Positions 9,786 through 18,700 of a stretch of 64,000 nucleotides of DNA are shown here, piece by piece. Within the stretch, counting starts at the first letter, position 1. The number at the start of each line of letters is the position of its first letter. This DNA is from Bradyrhizobium sp. AUGA SZCCT0158 (lineage in GTDB: Bacteria; Pseudomonadota; Alphaproteobacteria; Rhizobiales; Xanthobacteraceae). The position numbers and the translations under genes were made by a program. Below the pieces are notes generated by a model, which was not told the DNA's origin, ran no database searches, and worked only from the letters and a program-made list of their open reading frames with translations. Location: contig NZ_JAFCME010000015.1 in assembly GCF_018130065.1 (NCBI RefSeq), positions 124,001 through 188,000 of the forward strand, given 5' to 3'.

Positions 9786-9947
9786 GTCGTCCCGGGCTTG
9801 ACCCGGGACCCATACGCCGCGGCGGGTGTTATTAGCAAAGGTCGCTGACGCCGGCGTGCTTGCCGAGGGGCCGCGGCGTATGGGTCCCCCGATGCGCAAT
9901 TGCGCATCTGAGATCGGCGCTCGCTGTGCTCGCTTGTCCGGGACGAC
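9786..9947. repeat. Long palindromic repeat, 'GTCGTCCCGG' family
   Basis: Begins GTCGTCCCGGGCTTGACCCGGGACC and ends GTCCGGGACGAC, the reverse complement, with an inner pair ACCCATACGCCGCGG / CCGCGGCGTATGGGT. It also contains the 18 bp palindrome GATGCGCAATTGCGCATC (9891-9908). Related copies lie at 41135, 46781 and 63842. It fills the gap between the convergent scoB and iron-permease genes. Confidence 0.75.
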
Positions 9948-9961
9948 GGGTGTTGTTCGCG

Positions 9962-11608
9962 CTACGCCGGGCCTGACGGAACGTCGGAGAACCGCGTCAG
10001 CCACGCCACCGGGCCGATGCTGGCGGCGACGATCAGCAATGCTGCGAGCGCGCCGTCTTCAAAACTGCCGCGGCTGGCGAACTGGTAGATCGAGGTCGCC
10101 AGCGTCTCGACGTTGAGCGGACGCAGCAGCAATGTTGCCGGCAATTCCTTCAGACAGTCCACGAACACGATGATGACGGCGCCCAGCATCGCCGGCCGCA
10201 GCAGCGGCAGATGGATCAGCCGCATCGTGGTTGATTGCCTTGCGCCGGCGGCGCGCGCGCTGTCGTCGTAGTCGTGCGGGATTCGCTCGAAGCCTGCCTT
10301 GATCAGTCCGGTCGGCACCGCCAGGAAGCGGATCACATAGGCGATCACGACGGCTGCACCCGAGCCGACCAGGAACAGTCCCGGCAGTGAACCTCCGAGC
10401 CATCCGCCGAGCGCGCTCAGGCCATTGTCGATCGCGAGCACCGGGGTCAGCAAGCCCAGCGCGAGAACCAGGCCGGGCAGGGCGTAGCCGGTTTGCGAGA
10501 TGTTCATCGCAACGAGGCGCACCGGATCCGGGCGCCAGCGCCAGGCCAGGATGGTGGCGAAGCCGAGGAAGAGCGCGATCAGTGTCGCCAGCGTTGCGAA
10601 CGCCACCGAATTGAAGGCATCGCGCCCCAGCGTCATGTCGAAATTGGTCAAGAGCCCGCGCTTGAAACTCTGCTGCAGCAGAAACAGCACCGGTACAATG
10701 AAGCCGAGCAGCACCGGCGTGAGGCAGGCGGCAAACGTCCACCAGCCCCGGCTGCCGTGCAATCGCGTGCGCGGCGTCAGCCGCGGGCTCTCGGCGGAAA
10801 ACCCGGTCGCGACATTGCGGCGGCCATAGCGTTCGATCGCGATCAGGCCGGCGACGATCGCCAGCATGAAGCAGGACAATTGCGCCGCGCCGGCGAGGCT
10901 GCCGCGGTTGAGCCAGGTCGTGAAGATCGACACGGTCAGCGTACGGACGCCGAGATATTCGCTGGCGCCGATGTCGTTCAACGTTTCCAGCGACACCAGC
11001 GCGACGCCGACCGCCAGCGCCGGCCGTGCCATCGGAAGCGAGACGCGGAAGAATATCTGCAGGCGGCTGGCGCCGAGCGTTCGCGCGGCCTCGGCGAATT
11101 CGGCGCTCTGGAACTGAAACATCGTCCGCGCCGAGAGATAGACGTAAGGGTAGAGTACGAGGCCGATGACGATGATCGCGCCCGGCATCGAACGCAGATT
11201 GGGCAGGACGGCCACCGTGTCGCGCAGCGGAAACCAGATCGCGAGCGTGCGATGAACCAGGCCGAGCGGCTCGAACAGGTCGGCATAGACGTAGGCGGCG
11301 ATGTAGGTCGGAATCGCCAGCGGCAGCGGCATCAGCCACAACAACAGCGCGCGGCCGGGAAAGTCATGCAGCGAAATCAGCCACGCGGTGCCGGCGCCGA
11401 TCACAAGCGCCAGCGCGCCGACGCCGAACAGCAACAGCGCGGTGTCGAGCATCGCCCGCGGCAACACATAGGCGATCAGATCGCGCCACAGATCGGGCGC
11501 GGGGTTCATCGCCAGCGCGATGACCGCGATCACGGGCGCGGCGACCATGATCGCGGTCATGACAGCGATGGCCGCCGAGATCCGTCCGGCGTGCGCGGAG
11601 GGGTTCAC
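9962..11608 (-). CDS. Fe(III) ABC transporter permease (FbpB/AfuB type)
   Basis: About 548 residues with about 12 membrane helices in two homologous halves. Each half holds a cytoplasmic EAA-type loop (EAARTLGASRLQIFFRVSLP and the second ARAAGARQSTTMRLIHLPLLRP), the layout of fused two-copy iron permeases. It would form the channel for the binding protein encoded just upstream at 11813-12841. The frame is open for 63 more codons upstream, but that extension is translated from the palindromic repeat at 11661-11762 and is not believable; I take the GTG at 11608 (VNPSAHAGRIS). No ATPase gene is present nearby, so the nucleotide-binding subunit must lie elsewhere. Confidence 0.85.
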   Translation of the reverse strand: MNPSAHAGRISAAIAVMTAIMVAAPVIAVIALAMNPAPDLWRDLIAYVLPRAMLDTALLLFGVGALALVIGAGTAWLISLHDFPGRALLLWLMPLPLAIPTYIAAYVYADLFEPLGLVHRTLAIWFPLRDTVAVLPNLRSMPGAIIVIGLVLYPYVYLSARTMFQFQSAEFAEAARTLGASRLQIFFRVSLPMARPALAVGVALVSLETLNDIGASEYLGVRTLTVSIFTTWLNRGSLAGAAQLSCFMLAIVAGLIAIERYGRRNVATGFSAESPRLTPRTRLHGSRGWWTFAACLTPVLLGFIVPVLFLLQQSFKRGLLTNFDMTLGRDAFNSVAFATLATLIALFLGFATILAWRWRPDPVRLVAMNISQTGYALPGLVLALGLLTPVLAIDNGLSALGGWLGGSLPGLFLVGSGAAVVIAYVIRFLAVPTGLIKAGFERIPHDYDDSARAAGARQSTTMRLIHLPLLRPAMLGAVIIVFVDCLKELPATLLLRPLNVETLATSIYQFASRGSFEDGALAALLIVAASIGPVAWLTRFSDVPSGPA

Positions 11609-11660
11609 GTAAAAAATTTCTCGGGCGAGAGGTACCGGTAGTTCGACCTGCCGAGGTCTA

Positions 11661-11762
11661 CTCCCTCCCCCCTTGCGGGGGAGGGCAGGGGAGAGGGGTA
11701 AGCCACGCCCACCGCCGTTGCCGCCGCCCCTCTCCCTAACCCTCCCCCGCAAGGGGGGAGGG
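11661..11762. repeat. Intercistronic inverted repeat in the iron transporter operon
   Basis: Arms CTCCCTCCCCCCTTGCGGGG and its near-complement CCCCGCAAGGGGGGAGGG flank a short centre, giving a very stable hairpin between the binding-protein and permease genes. Such hairpins may set unequal expression of the two cistrons by partial termination or mRNA protection; this is inference. Confidence 0.75.
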
Positions 11763-11812
11763 AACAGGGCGGAGCAAGTCCGGGCATCACGGCACAATCA
11801 GTCGTCAAAGCA

Positions 11813-12841
11813 TCAATTATCAAAGCCGACCTTGTCTACCAGCGTCGCGGCCGCCTTGCGGTTGGCGGCGACCTTGGCGATCGGCAGGGTATCGGCGTTG
11901 AGCTTGCCGTAGCCCGCAATCGTCGGGTTGATGGCGACGCCGGCGCGCACCGGATATTCGTAGTTCTGGTCGGCATACATCTGCTGCGCCTTTTCGCCGG
12001 CGAGCCATTCGATCAGCTTGACGCCGTTGGCCTTGTTCGGCGCGTGCTTGGCCAGCAGCACGCCGGACAGATTGACGTGGGTGCCGCCGCCCGCGAACGT
12101 CGGCAGGATCACCTTGGTGGCTTCCGCCCACGGCTTCTTTTCCGGATCGTTGTTCATCATCAGCGCCCAGTAATAGGTGTTGCCGATGCCGATATCGCAC
12201 TTGCCGGCGGCGACGTCGCGCGCGGCCTCGCGATCTCCGCCCGACGGCTTCTGCGCCAGATTGGCCTTGACGCCGCGCAGCCATTCCTCGGCTTTGGCCT
12301 CGCCGTACTTCGCGGTGTAGGCCGCGAACAGTCCGTTGTTGTAGATGTGCTGGCCGGAGCGGATGCAGATCTTGCCCTTCCACTTGGGATCGGCGAGCTC
12401 TTCATAGGTGATGGCGTCCTGCTTGACGCGATCCTTCGAGGCGTAAATCACGCGCGCGCGCATCGAGATGCCGGCCCAGTGTCCGTCGGGATCGCGGTAT
12501 TGCGCCGGCACGACCTTGTCGAGCGCCTCCGACTTGATCGGCTGGGTCACGTCGGCCTTCACGGCCTCGTCCATGCGGCCGATATCGACCGTCAGCAGCA
12601 CGTCGGCCGGGCTGTTGGCGCCCTCAGCCTTCATGCGCTGCTCGAGCCCCGAACTGGCCGAGACGACGTTGACCTTGATGCCGGTGTCCTTGGTAAAGGC
12701 ATCGAACAGCGGCTGGACCAGCTTGGTTTCGCGATAGGTATAGACGTTGACTTCGCCGTTATCGGCGGAAGCCGTGGTGATGGCCGACGAAGCCAAACCA
12801 AGCAACGCCGCTGATGCGGCGAAGACGCGAAATTTAATCAT
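11813..12841 (-). CDS. Fe(III) ABC transporter periplasmic binding protein
   Basis: 342 residues from the ATG at 12841, giving the signal peptide MIKFRVFAASAALLGLASSA and a mature start near ADNGEVNVYTYRE. A frame extension to 12904 adds residues that break the signal peptide. The ferric-binding family hallmark, two adjacent tyrosines, is present in GNTYYWALMM, and the N-terminal VNVYTYRE strand and IGIGNTYY hinge match FbpA/AfuA proteins. It would carry Fe(III) through the periplasm to the permease encoded downstream. Two Irr-type iron boxes lie about 95-130 bp upstream. Confidence 0.9.
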   Translation of the reverse strand: MIKFRVFAASAALLGLASSAITTASADNGEVNVYTYRETKLVQPLFDAFTKDTGIKVNVVSASSGLEQRMKAEGANSPADVLLTVDIGRMDEAVKADVTQPIKSEALDKVVPAQYRDPDGHWAGISMRARVIYASKDRVKQDAITYEELADPKWKGKICIRSGQHIYNNGLFAAYTAKYGEAKAEEWLRGVKANLAQKPSGGDREAARDVAAGKCDIGIGNTYYWALMMNNDPEKKPWAEATKVILPTFAGGGTHVNLSGVLLAKHAPNKANGVKLIEWLAGEKAQQMYADQNYEYPVRAGVAINPTIAGYGKLNADTLPIAKVAANRKAAATLVDKVGFDN

Positions 12842-12933
12842 GAGGGCTGCTCCGGCAGGCACGAGGATGATGCCGGTTTCACTAGCCCAGCGGATAGCGC
12901 GCACGAAGCGCCGCGATGTCGCGACTGCATTCT

Positions 12934-12973
12934 TTTAGAGCGATTCCAGATTTTAGTTTAGAAGCATTCCAAA
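12934..12973. promoter_or_regulatory. Tandem iron control elements (Irr-box-like)
   Basis: Two similar imperfect inverted repeats with the same 3 bp spacer: TTTAGAG-CGA-TTCCAGA at 12934-12950 and TTTAGAA-GCA-TTCCAAA at 12957-12973. The second matches the remembered rhizobial ICE pattern, TTTAGAA...TTCTAAA, at all but one position per arm. They lie between the divergent iron-binding-protein gene and the cNMP-domain gene. Irr regulation of the iron importer is inferred. Confidence 0.55.
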
Positions 12974-13032
12974 ATATCTGTTCGACCTTGGCACGCTCCG
13001 TGCCTAATCTCGGCCTTAGCGGAGGTAAGCCG

Positions 13033-13518
13033 ATGCGCGACATTCTCGAATATTGCATTGGCGGTACGAGGCGGAGCGTCGCCGCCGGCACCGAAGTTCT
13101 TCATGAGGGCGCCCGCACCGGGCATCTATATGTGCTGATCGAGGGACGGCTCGAGGTCATCAAGGGCGACACCATCGTTGCCACCATTGTCGAGCCAGGC
13201 GCGGTGCTCGGCGAAATGTCGGTGCTGCTCGACACGCCGCATACCGCCACCGTGCGTGCGGCGCAGGATTCGGCGATCTACGAGATCGACGATGCCGCGT
13301 CCTTCCTGCGGCAGCAGCCGGCGGTGTCGCTGATGATCGCGAGGATGCTGGCGCAGCGGCTCAACGTCGCCAACACCTATCTCGCCGATCTCAAGCGGCA
13401 ATATGCCGGCCACGGCAACCACCTCGCGATGGTCGGAGACCTCCTGCAGAGCATGATCAACCTTCCGCCGACACAGGTTTCACCAGGCTCGGATCGGCAA
13501 TCTGATCCAAGGATATGA
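13033..13518 (+). CDS. Cyclic nucleotide-binding domain protein (Crp-like sensor domain without HTH)
   Basis: 161 residues. The ATG at 13033 has a perfect AGCGGAGGTAAGCCG ribosome site; the frame extends upstream but without one. It has the beta-roll of the cNMP-binding fold (HLYVLIEGRLEVIKGD, PGAVLGEMSVLLDTPHTATVRA). In Crp the phosphate-binding cassette carries Arg-Ser after the glutamate helix; here that site reads PHTATVRA, so the key Arg appears replaced by His and cAMP binding is doubtful. No DNA-binding helix-turn-helix follows. The last 62 bp overlap the end of the opposite phosphoesterase gene. Confidence 0.8.
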   Translation: MRDILEYCIGGTRRSVAAGTEVLHEGARTGHLYVLIEGRLEVIKGDTIVATIVEPGAVLGEMSVLLDTPHTATVRAAQDSAIYEIDDAASFLRQQPAVSLMIARMLAQRLNVANTYLADLKRQYAGHGNHLAMVGDLLQSMINLPPTQVSPGSDRQSDPRI

Positions 13519-14284
13519 GCCAGGGCGGCGCGGTTTGAATCGTTGCCGCCGGCCGCTGCAACGGCGCCTTGAGGTCGATCGATTGCGCGTGGTCCGCCGA
13601 AAGCCAGAACGCGGTCGCTTCGTCGAGATCGAGCACGATGTAGGTGGGCGGCCGGCCAGGCTGCAATCCGGTATTGAATACCCAGGTATCGCCGAGCCGG
13701 TCGAACCATGAGCCCTCGGAAATGAAGGGCGACTGGTGGACATGGCCCGAGATCACCATCGAGGGCTGGTGGCGCGCGATCCACTGCACGAGATCGACAT
13801 CGCCGAAATACCGCTTGCCGCCCCAGCTGGTTGGCGAATTCCCCGGCGGCGCGTGATGCACCCAGATCCAGTGCGCCAGCCGCTCCACCGAGGCCTTCTG
13901 CAACTGCGTTTCGAGGCGCTGCTTGACCAAGGGACCGTCCCACCACGGACAGACCGTGAAGAGCGTGTCGCCGATGGTCAGGCTGTCGCCGTCGCAGGCG
14001 ATGCCGAGTTCGCGGACCTCGCCGATCCAGCGCGAGATTTTTTCGCCCTCGGCGCTATGGTCGTCGAGGTCATGATTGCCCGAGCAAAGGATCACGCGGG
14101 TGATGCGTGAAAGCAGCGAGAGGTACTTCTTCACGACGACGATCTGGGCGCGGAAATCGACCATCGAGCTGATATCGAGCGCGTCGCCGGCAAAGATCAC
14201 GAGATCGAACCGGGGTGCAGCGCTGAGCAGCCAGTCGAACTGCGGCAATGAATAATGCAGGTCCGCGACGACGAGACAGCGCAT
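13457..14284 (-). CDS. Calcineurin-like metallophosphoesterase
   Basis: 275 residues from the ATG at 14284 (MRCLVVADLHYSLPQFDW). The di-metal motifs are in order: DLH (residues 8-10), GDALD, CSGNHDLDD, HHAPPG and GHVHQSP. These are the ligands of the calcineurin-like phosphoesterase fold. Substrate unknown; the set matches cytoplasmic phosphodiesterase/Icc-like enzymes. It is convergent with, and overlaps by 62 bp, the cNMP-domain gene, which allows antisense effects but proves nothing. Reading upstream to 14356 is possible but adds no signal. Confidence 0.85.
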   Translation of the reverse strand: MRCLVVADLHYSLPQFDWLLSAAPRFDLVIFAGDALDISSMVDFRAQIVVVKKYLSLLSRITRVILCSGNHDLDDHSAEGEKISRWIGEVRELGIACDGDSLTIGDTLFTVCPWWDGPLVKQRLETQLQKASVERLAHWIWVHHAPPGNSPTSWGGKRYFGDVDLVQWIARHQPSMVISGHVHQSPFISEGSWFDRLGDTWVFNTGLQPGRPPTYIVLDLDEATAFWLSADHAQSIDLKAPLQRPAATIQTAPPWLISLDQIADPSLVKPVSAEG

Positions 14285-14411
14285 AGTGGCCAATCCAGTT
14301 GCCTGACAAATAGGCGATCCGGGTCCGGATGCGTTCAGGCAGCTGGATTCGAGCAAAAATTGTGCCGTGCCGCAGCGATCCGGGAGCGGCAGATACCCGC
14401 AGTTCGCCTTC

Positions 14412-15368
14412 TCAGCGCGTGAGGTCGAAATTCACCGCGGCGGTGTTGCCGCCGCTGACGACGACGGCCACGCGTTCGCCGTTGGCCGGCCGATAGGCGC
14501 CGGACAGGATCGCCGAAAAGGCGGCGGCGCCGCCCGGCTCCGCCACGATGCGCAAGGCGCGCCACAGCGTCTTCTGCGATTCGGCGATCGCCTCGTCGGT
14601 CACCAGCACGGTGCGCGGCGCGTATTTCTGCACGATCGGGAATACACGCTCGCCGACGCGGCGCGGCGCCAGCGAATCGGCCGCCAGCCCGCCGGCCTCC
14701 GCATCGACGGGATGTCCGGCCTCCAAAGCCCTGGTCAGCGTCGGCGAGGCAAACGGCTCGACGCCGATCACCTTGATGCGGCCGGCGTACCAGGCCGCTA
14801 TCCCCGCAACCAGCCCGCCGCCGCCAACCGCAACGAGCACCGTGTCGATGTTGGGAAGTTGTTGGTCGAGCTCCAGGCCGATCGTTCCCTGACCCATGAT
14901 GGTTTCGTTCTGGTCGAATGCGTGAACCGGCAGCGCGCCGGTTTGCTGCGCCCATGCTTCGCTTCCGGCGAGCGCATCCGCATAGCCATCGCCCTCGATG
15001 GTGAGATCGGCGCCGTATTCGCGGATGCGCGCGATCTTGGCCGGAGAAGACACGCTGGGCACGAAAATCTTGGCCGGTATGCCGAGCCGCATCGCCGCAT
15101 AGGCGACGGCAGCGCCATGATTGCCACCCGACGCCGCGACGACGCCGGCTTTGGGTATCTCGCGGGTCAACAGATTGGTGAAGGCGCCGCGGGCCTTGAA
15201 TGCTCCCGAGTGTTGCAGCAATTCGAGCTTGAGGCCGATTGCGCCGGCGGACAGCCCGAACTCGCTGCCATCGGTCTCGATCACGGGCGTGCGCCTGATA
15301 TAGGGCCGGATGATCTTCTCGCACGCTGCGATGGCTTGCGGCGTTACGGCATCATCAGGTTCACCCAT
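14412..15368 (-). CDS. Threonine/serine dehydratase, PLP-dependent (fold type II)
   Basis: 318 residues from the ATG at 15368, preceded by GGAGATTCCC. The PLP lysine is in HSGAFKARGAFTNL, the asparagine motif in SGGNHGAAVAYAA, and the phosphate-binding tetraglycine loop in VAVGGGGLVAGIA. It deaminates threonine to 2-oxobutyrate (or serine to pyruvate). It lacks the C-terminal ACT-like regulatory domain of biosynthetic IlvA, so it is the short catabolic or serine-racemase-like type. It is divergent from an ArsR-type regulator with a palindrome between them, which suggests regulation by that protein. Confidence 0.85.
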   Translation of the reverse strand: MGEPDDAVTPQAIAACEKIIRPYIRRTPVIETDGSEFGLSAGAIGLKLELLQHSGAFKARGAFTNLLTREIPKAGVVAASGGNHGAAVAYAAMRLGIPAKIFVPSVSSPAKIARIREYGADLTIEGDGYADALAGSEAWAQQTGALPVHAFDQNETIMGQGTIGLELDQQLPNIDTVLVAVGGGGLVAGIAAWYAGRIKVIGVEPFASPTLTRALEAGHPVDAEAGGLAADSLAPRRVGERVFPIVQKYAPRTVLVTDEAIAESQKTLWRALRIVAEPGGAAAFSAILSGAYRPANGERVAVVVSGGNTAAVNFDLTR

Positions 15369-15413
15369 GGGAATCTCCGCGGCTTGTCGACATTGACAGG
15401 AATTAGTCATTTA

Positions 15414-15423
15414 GCTAATTAGC
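15414..15423. promoter_or_regulatory. Palindromic candidate operator between the dehydratase and arsR genes
   Basis: GCTAATTAGC, a perfect 10 bp palindrome, ends 3 bp before the ArsR start codon. No ribosome site is visible for that gene, so the palindrome may be both promoter element and operator of a near-leaderless transcript. Confidence 0.45.
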
Positions 15424-15426
15424 AAT

Positions 15427-15744
15427 ATGACTTCTTTCGAGGATGACGTCGAGTCTGCTTTTCGTGCGCTCGCGAGCGACCGTCGGCTTTTGATTTTGGA
15501 GTGGCTGAAGCGCCCGAAGGCGCATTTCCGCGCCCAGGTCGACGGCGACCTGGTCAAGGACGGGGTCTGCGGCGTGCTGATTGCCGAGAAGCTTGGGGTC
15601 AGCCAGCCCACGGTGAGCGAACATCTGAAAGTATTGTCGAAAGCGGGGTTGGTGAGCGCCAAGCGCGTCAAGCAATGGACGTTCTACAAGCGCGACGAAG
15701 TACGCATCGCAAAACTGAAGACGGCCATGCTGGCAAAGATCTGA
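15427..15744 (+). CDS. ArsR-type winged helix transcriptional regulator
   Basis: 105 residues. The winged helix spans about residues 10-90, with the dimer-contact opening ESAFRALASDRRLLILEWLK and recognition helix GVSQPTVSEHLKVLSKAGLV. The metal-binding Cys pair of ArsR/SmtB proteins is not seen, although one Cys occurs in KDGVCGVLIAEK. It is probably a repressor of itself and of the divergent dehydratase. No Shine-Dalgarno sequence precedes the ATG. Confidence 0.85.
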   Translation: MTSFEDDVESAFRALASDRRLLILEWLKRPKAHFRAQVDGDLVKDGVCGVLIAEKLGVSQPTVSEHLKVLSKAGLVSAKRVKQWTFYKRDEVRIAKLKTAMLAKI

Positions 15745-15753
15745 CGATTACGA

Positions 15754-18700
15754 TCACACCTTCGCGGCCGCGTGCGAGAACACCACCTCGATCAGCGTGC
15801 CCGAGCGCGCGCCGGTCTTGATCTGGAATCGGGCGCGGTTGGCTTCGACCAGCGCCTTGGTCAGCGACAGGCTGACGCCGGTGCCCTCGGAGGCCTGATC
15901 GGACGGCGCCGGGGTGCGGAACGGCTCCAGGGCGGCGGCGACTTCATTGTCGTTGAGGCCGTGGCCGGTATCGCGGACCCGCAGCATCACCTCGCCGAAA
16001 TCGGACAACGCCGTGGAAACGATGACCTGGCCGCCGGCATTGGCGAGATGAATCGAATTGCCGATCAGGTTGAGCGTGATCTGGCGCAGCGCGCGCGCGT
16101 CGGCGACCACCGGCGGCAGCGTGTGTGCCAGCGAGGTGCGGATGATGATGCGTTCGCGGTTGGCCTGCGGCTGCAACACGGCGACGCAACTCTCGACCAG
16201 TTCGTTGAGATTCTGGTTGGTGAACGACAAATCGAGCTTGCCGGTCTCGATCCTCGACAGATCGAGCAGATCGTTGATGATCGAGATCACCCGTTCGCCG
16301 GAAGCGCGGATGTCCTTCATGTATTCGCCATAGCGCTCATTGCCGAGCGCGCCGAAGCGTTCGCCGATCATCACCTCGGAGAAACCGATGATGGCGTTGA
16401 GCGGCGTGCGCACCTCATGGCTGATGCGGGCCAGCACGTCGGCCTTGGCGCTGGCGGCGCGCTCGGCCAGCCGGCGCGCTTCGCGCAACTCGTTCTCGCT
16501 CTGCTTGGCTTGCGACAGGTCGCGGAACACCGCGAAGAAGTTCGGACCGTCGGCCTTTGTCCGTCCCATGGTCATCGACAGCGGAATGAAGCCGCCCTTG
16601 CTCTCGCGCCCGAGCGTCTCGCGGCCGTGCTCGAGCAGGCTGGCGACGCCTTCGGATTTGATGCTGGCGAGATAGTCGAACACCTCGTGCTGGCTTTCCG
16701 GCGCAAACAGATCCGCCAGATTGCGTCGCGCCAGGTCCTCGCCGTCATAGCCGAACAGCGCTTCGGCGCTGCGATTGACGGAGCTGATGTTGCCCTCGGC
16801 GTCGAACATCACGATGCCTTCGGCCGTGGTGTCGAGGATGGCGCCGAGTTCTTCGGCATCGGCGTGGCCCGCCGGCAACGGTTCGGGGACCAGTGGTTCG
16901 GCAACTGGCGGTTCGGCAACCGGGACAGCTTCCGCGATCGCAGCGGCGACGGCGGCGCCTTCGTTGCGCGCGCCCGAGAAGATCAAAGCGAGCGCGGAAT
17001 CGCCGTCCCATGAAATCGTGTAGAGGCGCGCGTCGGTCGCCGCCGGTGGCGTCGATGCGGGCCCTTCCGGGTCTTCTTGCGCATGTTGCGGCTGGCTCGC
17101 GGAGATCATCACCGGCGTGCCGGTGTCCGACGTCGAGGGCGCGCTGGAGACGCCGGGCTCGACATAGAGCGCGTCGAGGCCGCCGGCATCTTCCAGCGCA
17201 TGCAGGCTCGGATAGCCCATCTGCGTGAGGAAAGCGGGATTGGCGTAGAGCAGCCGATCGAGCCGGTAGATCAGAATGCCGACCGGCAGCAAGTCGAGCA
17301 GCGCCTTGTCGCGCCTGCTTTCGCCGCGCGCCGGCGGCTCGGAAGGGGCCAGCCATTCCGGCTGCACCGGGGCATCGCTCGCGGCTTCCTGTGAAACTGC
17401 CGCATACGCGTCCGTCGGTGCGGCGTTCTCGACCACGGTTTCATCGAGGCCGGTGACGGCCTGTGTCGTCTCATTGCCGTTCTCGTTCTCGAGCCGCGCC
17501 GACAATTGCCGCGCGAGTTCGTTGAAGGCGCTGTTTTCGACCGGCGTCAGTGATGGCGGCTTGGCGTCGCCGGGGGGGCGGAACGGCAGAACGTTCTTCG
17601 GCGTTTCCGCCTGCGTTTCTGCCAGAGTATCCTTTGGGGTATCCACGGCGGCATCCAGATCGGTTGGGTGTGAAGTCTCGGAAGCAATTGGCTCGGGCAA
17701 TTCCGTAACGGGAGGCGACGCGACGCTGGTCTCGATGACAAATTCCGCGGGCCGGTCATCTGCCGCGGTCGGCTGCGCGGTCACGTGCTCGCTGAAGCTT
17801 TCGCTGAAATTTTCTTGCGGCAACGCTTCTTGAGGCGCGTCCTCCACGGACGGGCCCTGCGCGGGCAACTCCTGCGCAGTCAAGTCTTGGCCGACCGAAT
17901 CCGACGCTGGGCCCGCCTGGACGATATCAGCCGAGCGCGGTTCCGGCGCGATCGGCGCGGGTGCTCCACCGAAGAATTCGTAGCGGCGCAAGGCGGCCAG
18001 CCGTGCCAGGCCGTCGAGATCGCGGCAAACGCCGAAGCCGCGAAAGCCGGCAAAATGCCGTGCGCGATCGAAGATCGGCAGGCCCGACAATTCGACCGGC
18101 AGCCGCGCGCCGCCGTCAACCGGCCAGTTCAGCGTGATGCCGCTCCAGGTCTGGCGCGTGGCAAACGCCTTCGTCACACGGCCTTCGGGATCGAGCCCGA
18201 AGGCTTCCGCGATCTCGCTCCACAACCGGCCGAAGCCGGCGGTGGTGTGCGGGCCGATCAGCCGGGTGAATTCATCGGCGCCGAGCGTGAAGCGGCCTTC
18301 CTGATCCATCTGCCACATGAAGCGCAACGGAAGCCGCCGCGCATGCGGCGACCGCTCTTCGAACCACGACGGCGCCTTGACGGGTTCGGCGGCGATCGGC
18401 GCTATCAGGTTTTCGGCTGATGATTCAGGCGCGGCGTCGGCGAATGCGGGCGTGGCTTCGTCGGCGACCGCTGCGACGTCAGGCCATGGTTCAGGCGGCA
18501 ACGCGGCGGATGGTTCGCTGCTGGACGGCGCCGCCGCGGCGACCGGCTCGGTTTCGGGTTCTTCCGGCGCCTCTGCGAGGGCGTCGAACAGCGCCAAGGC
18601 GGCCGGCGCTTCGCCCGGAGCGGGCTGCTGCGGTTCGGGTGCGGGATCGTTCGCGACAATTCCCGCCACCGGCGGTTCGAGTGGTTGAGGCACTTCTTCT

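Noticed and set aside
11609-11797. N-terminal extension of the iron permease
   Set aside because: The added residues come from the palindromic repeat between the two genes and are not conserved protein.
13519-13946. Reverse frame 13377-13946 as a separate gene
   Set aside because: It is a shifted frame of the metallophosphoesterase, whose motifs are intact in the other frame.
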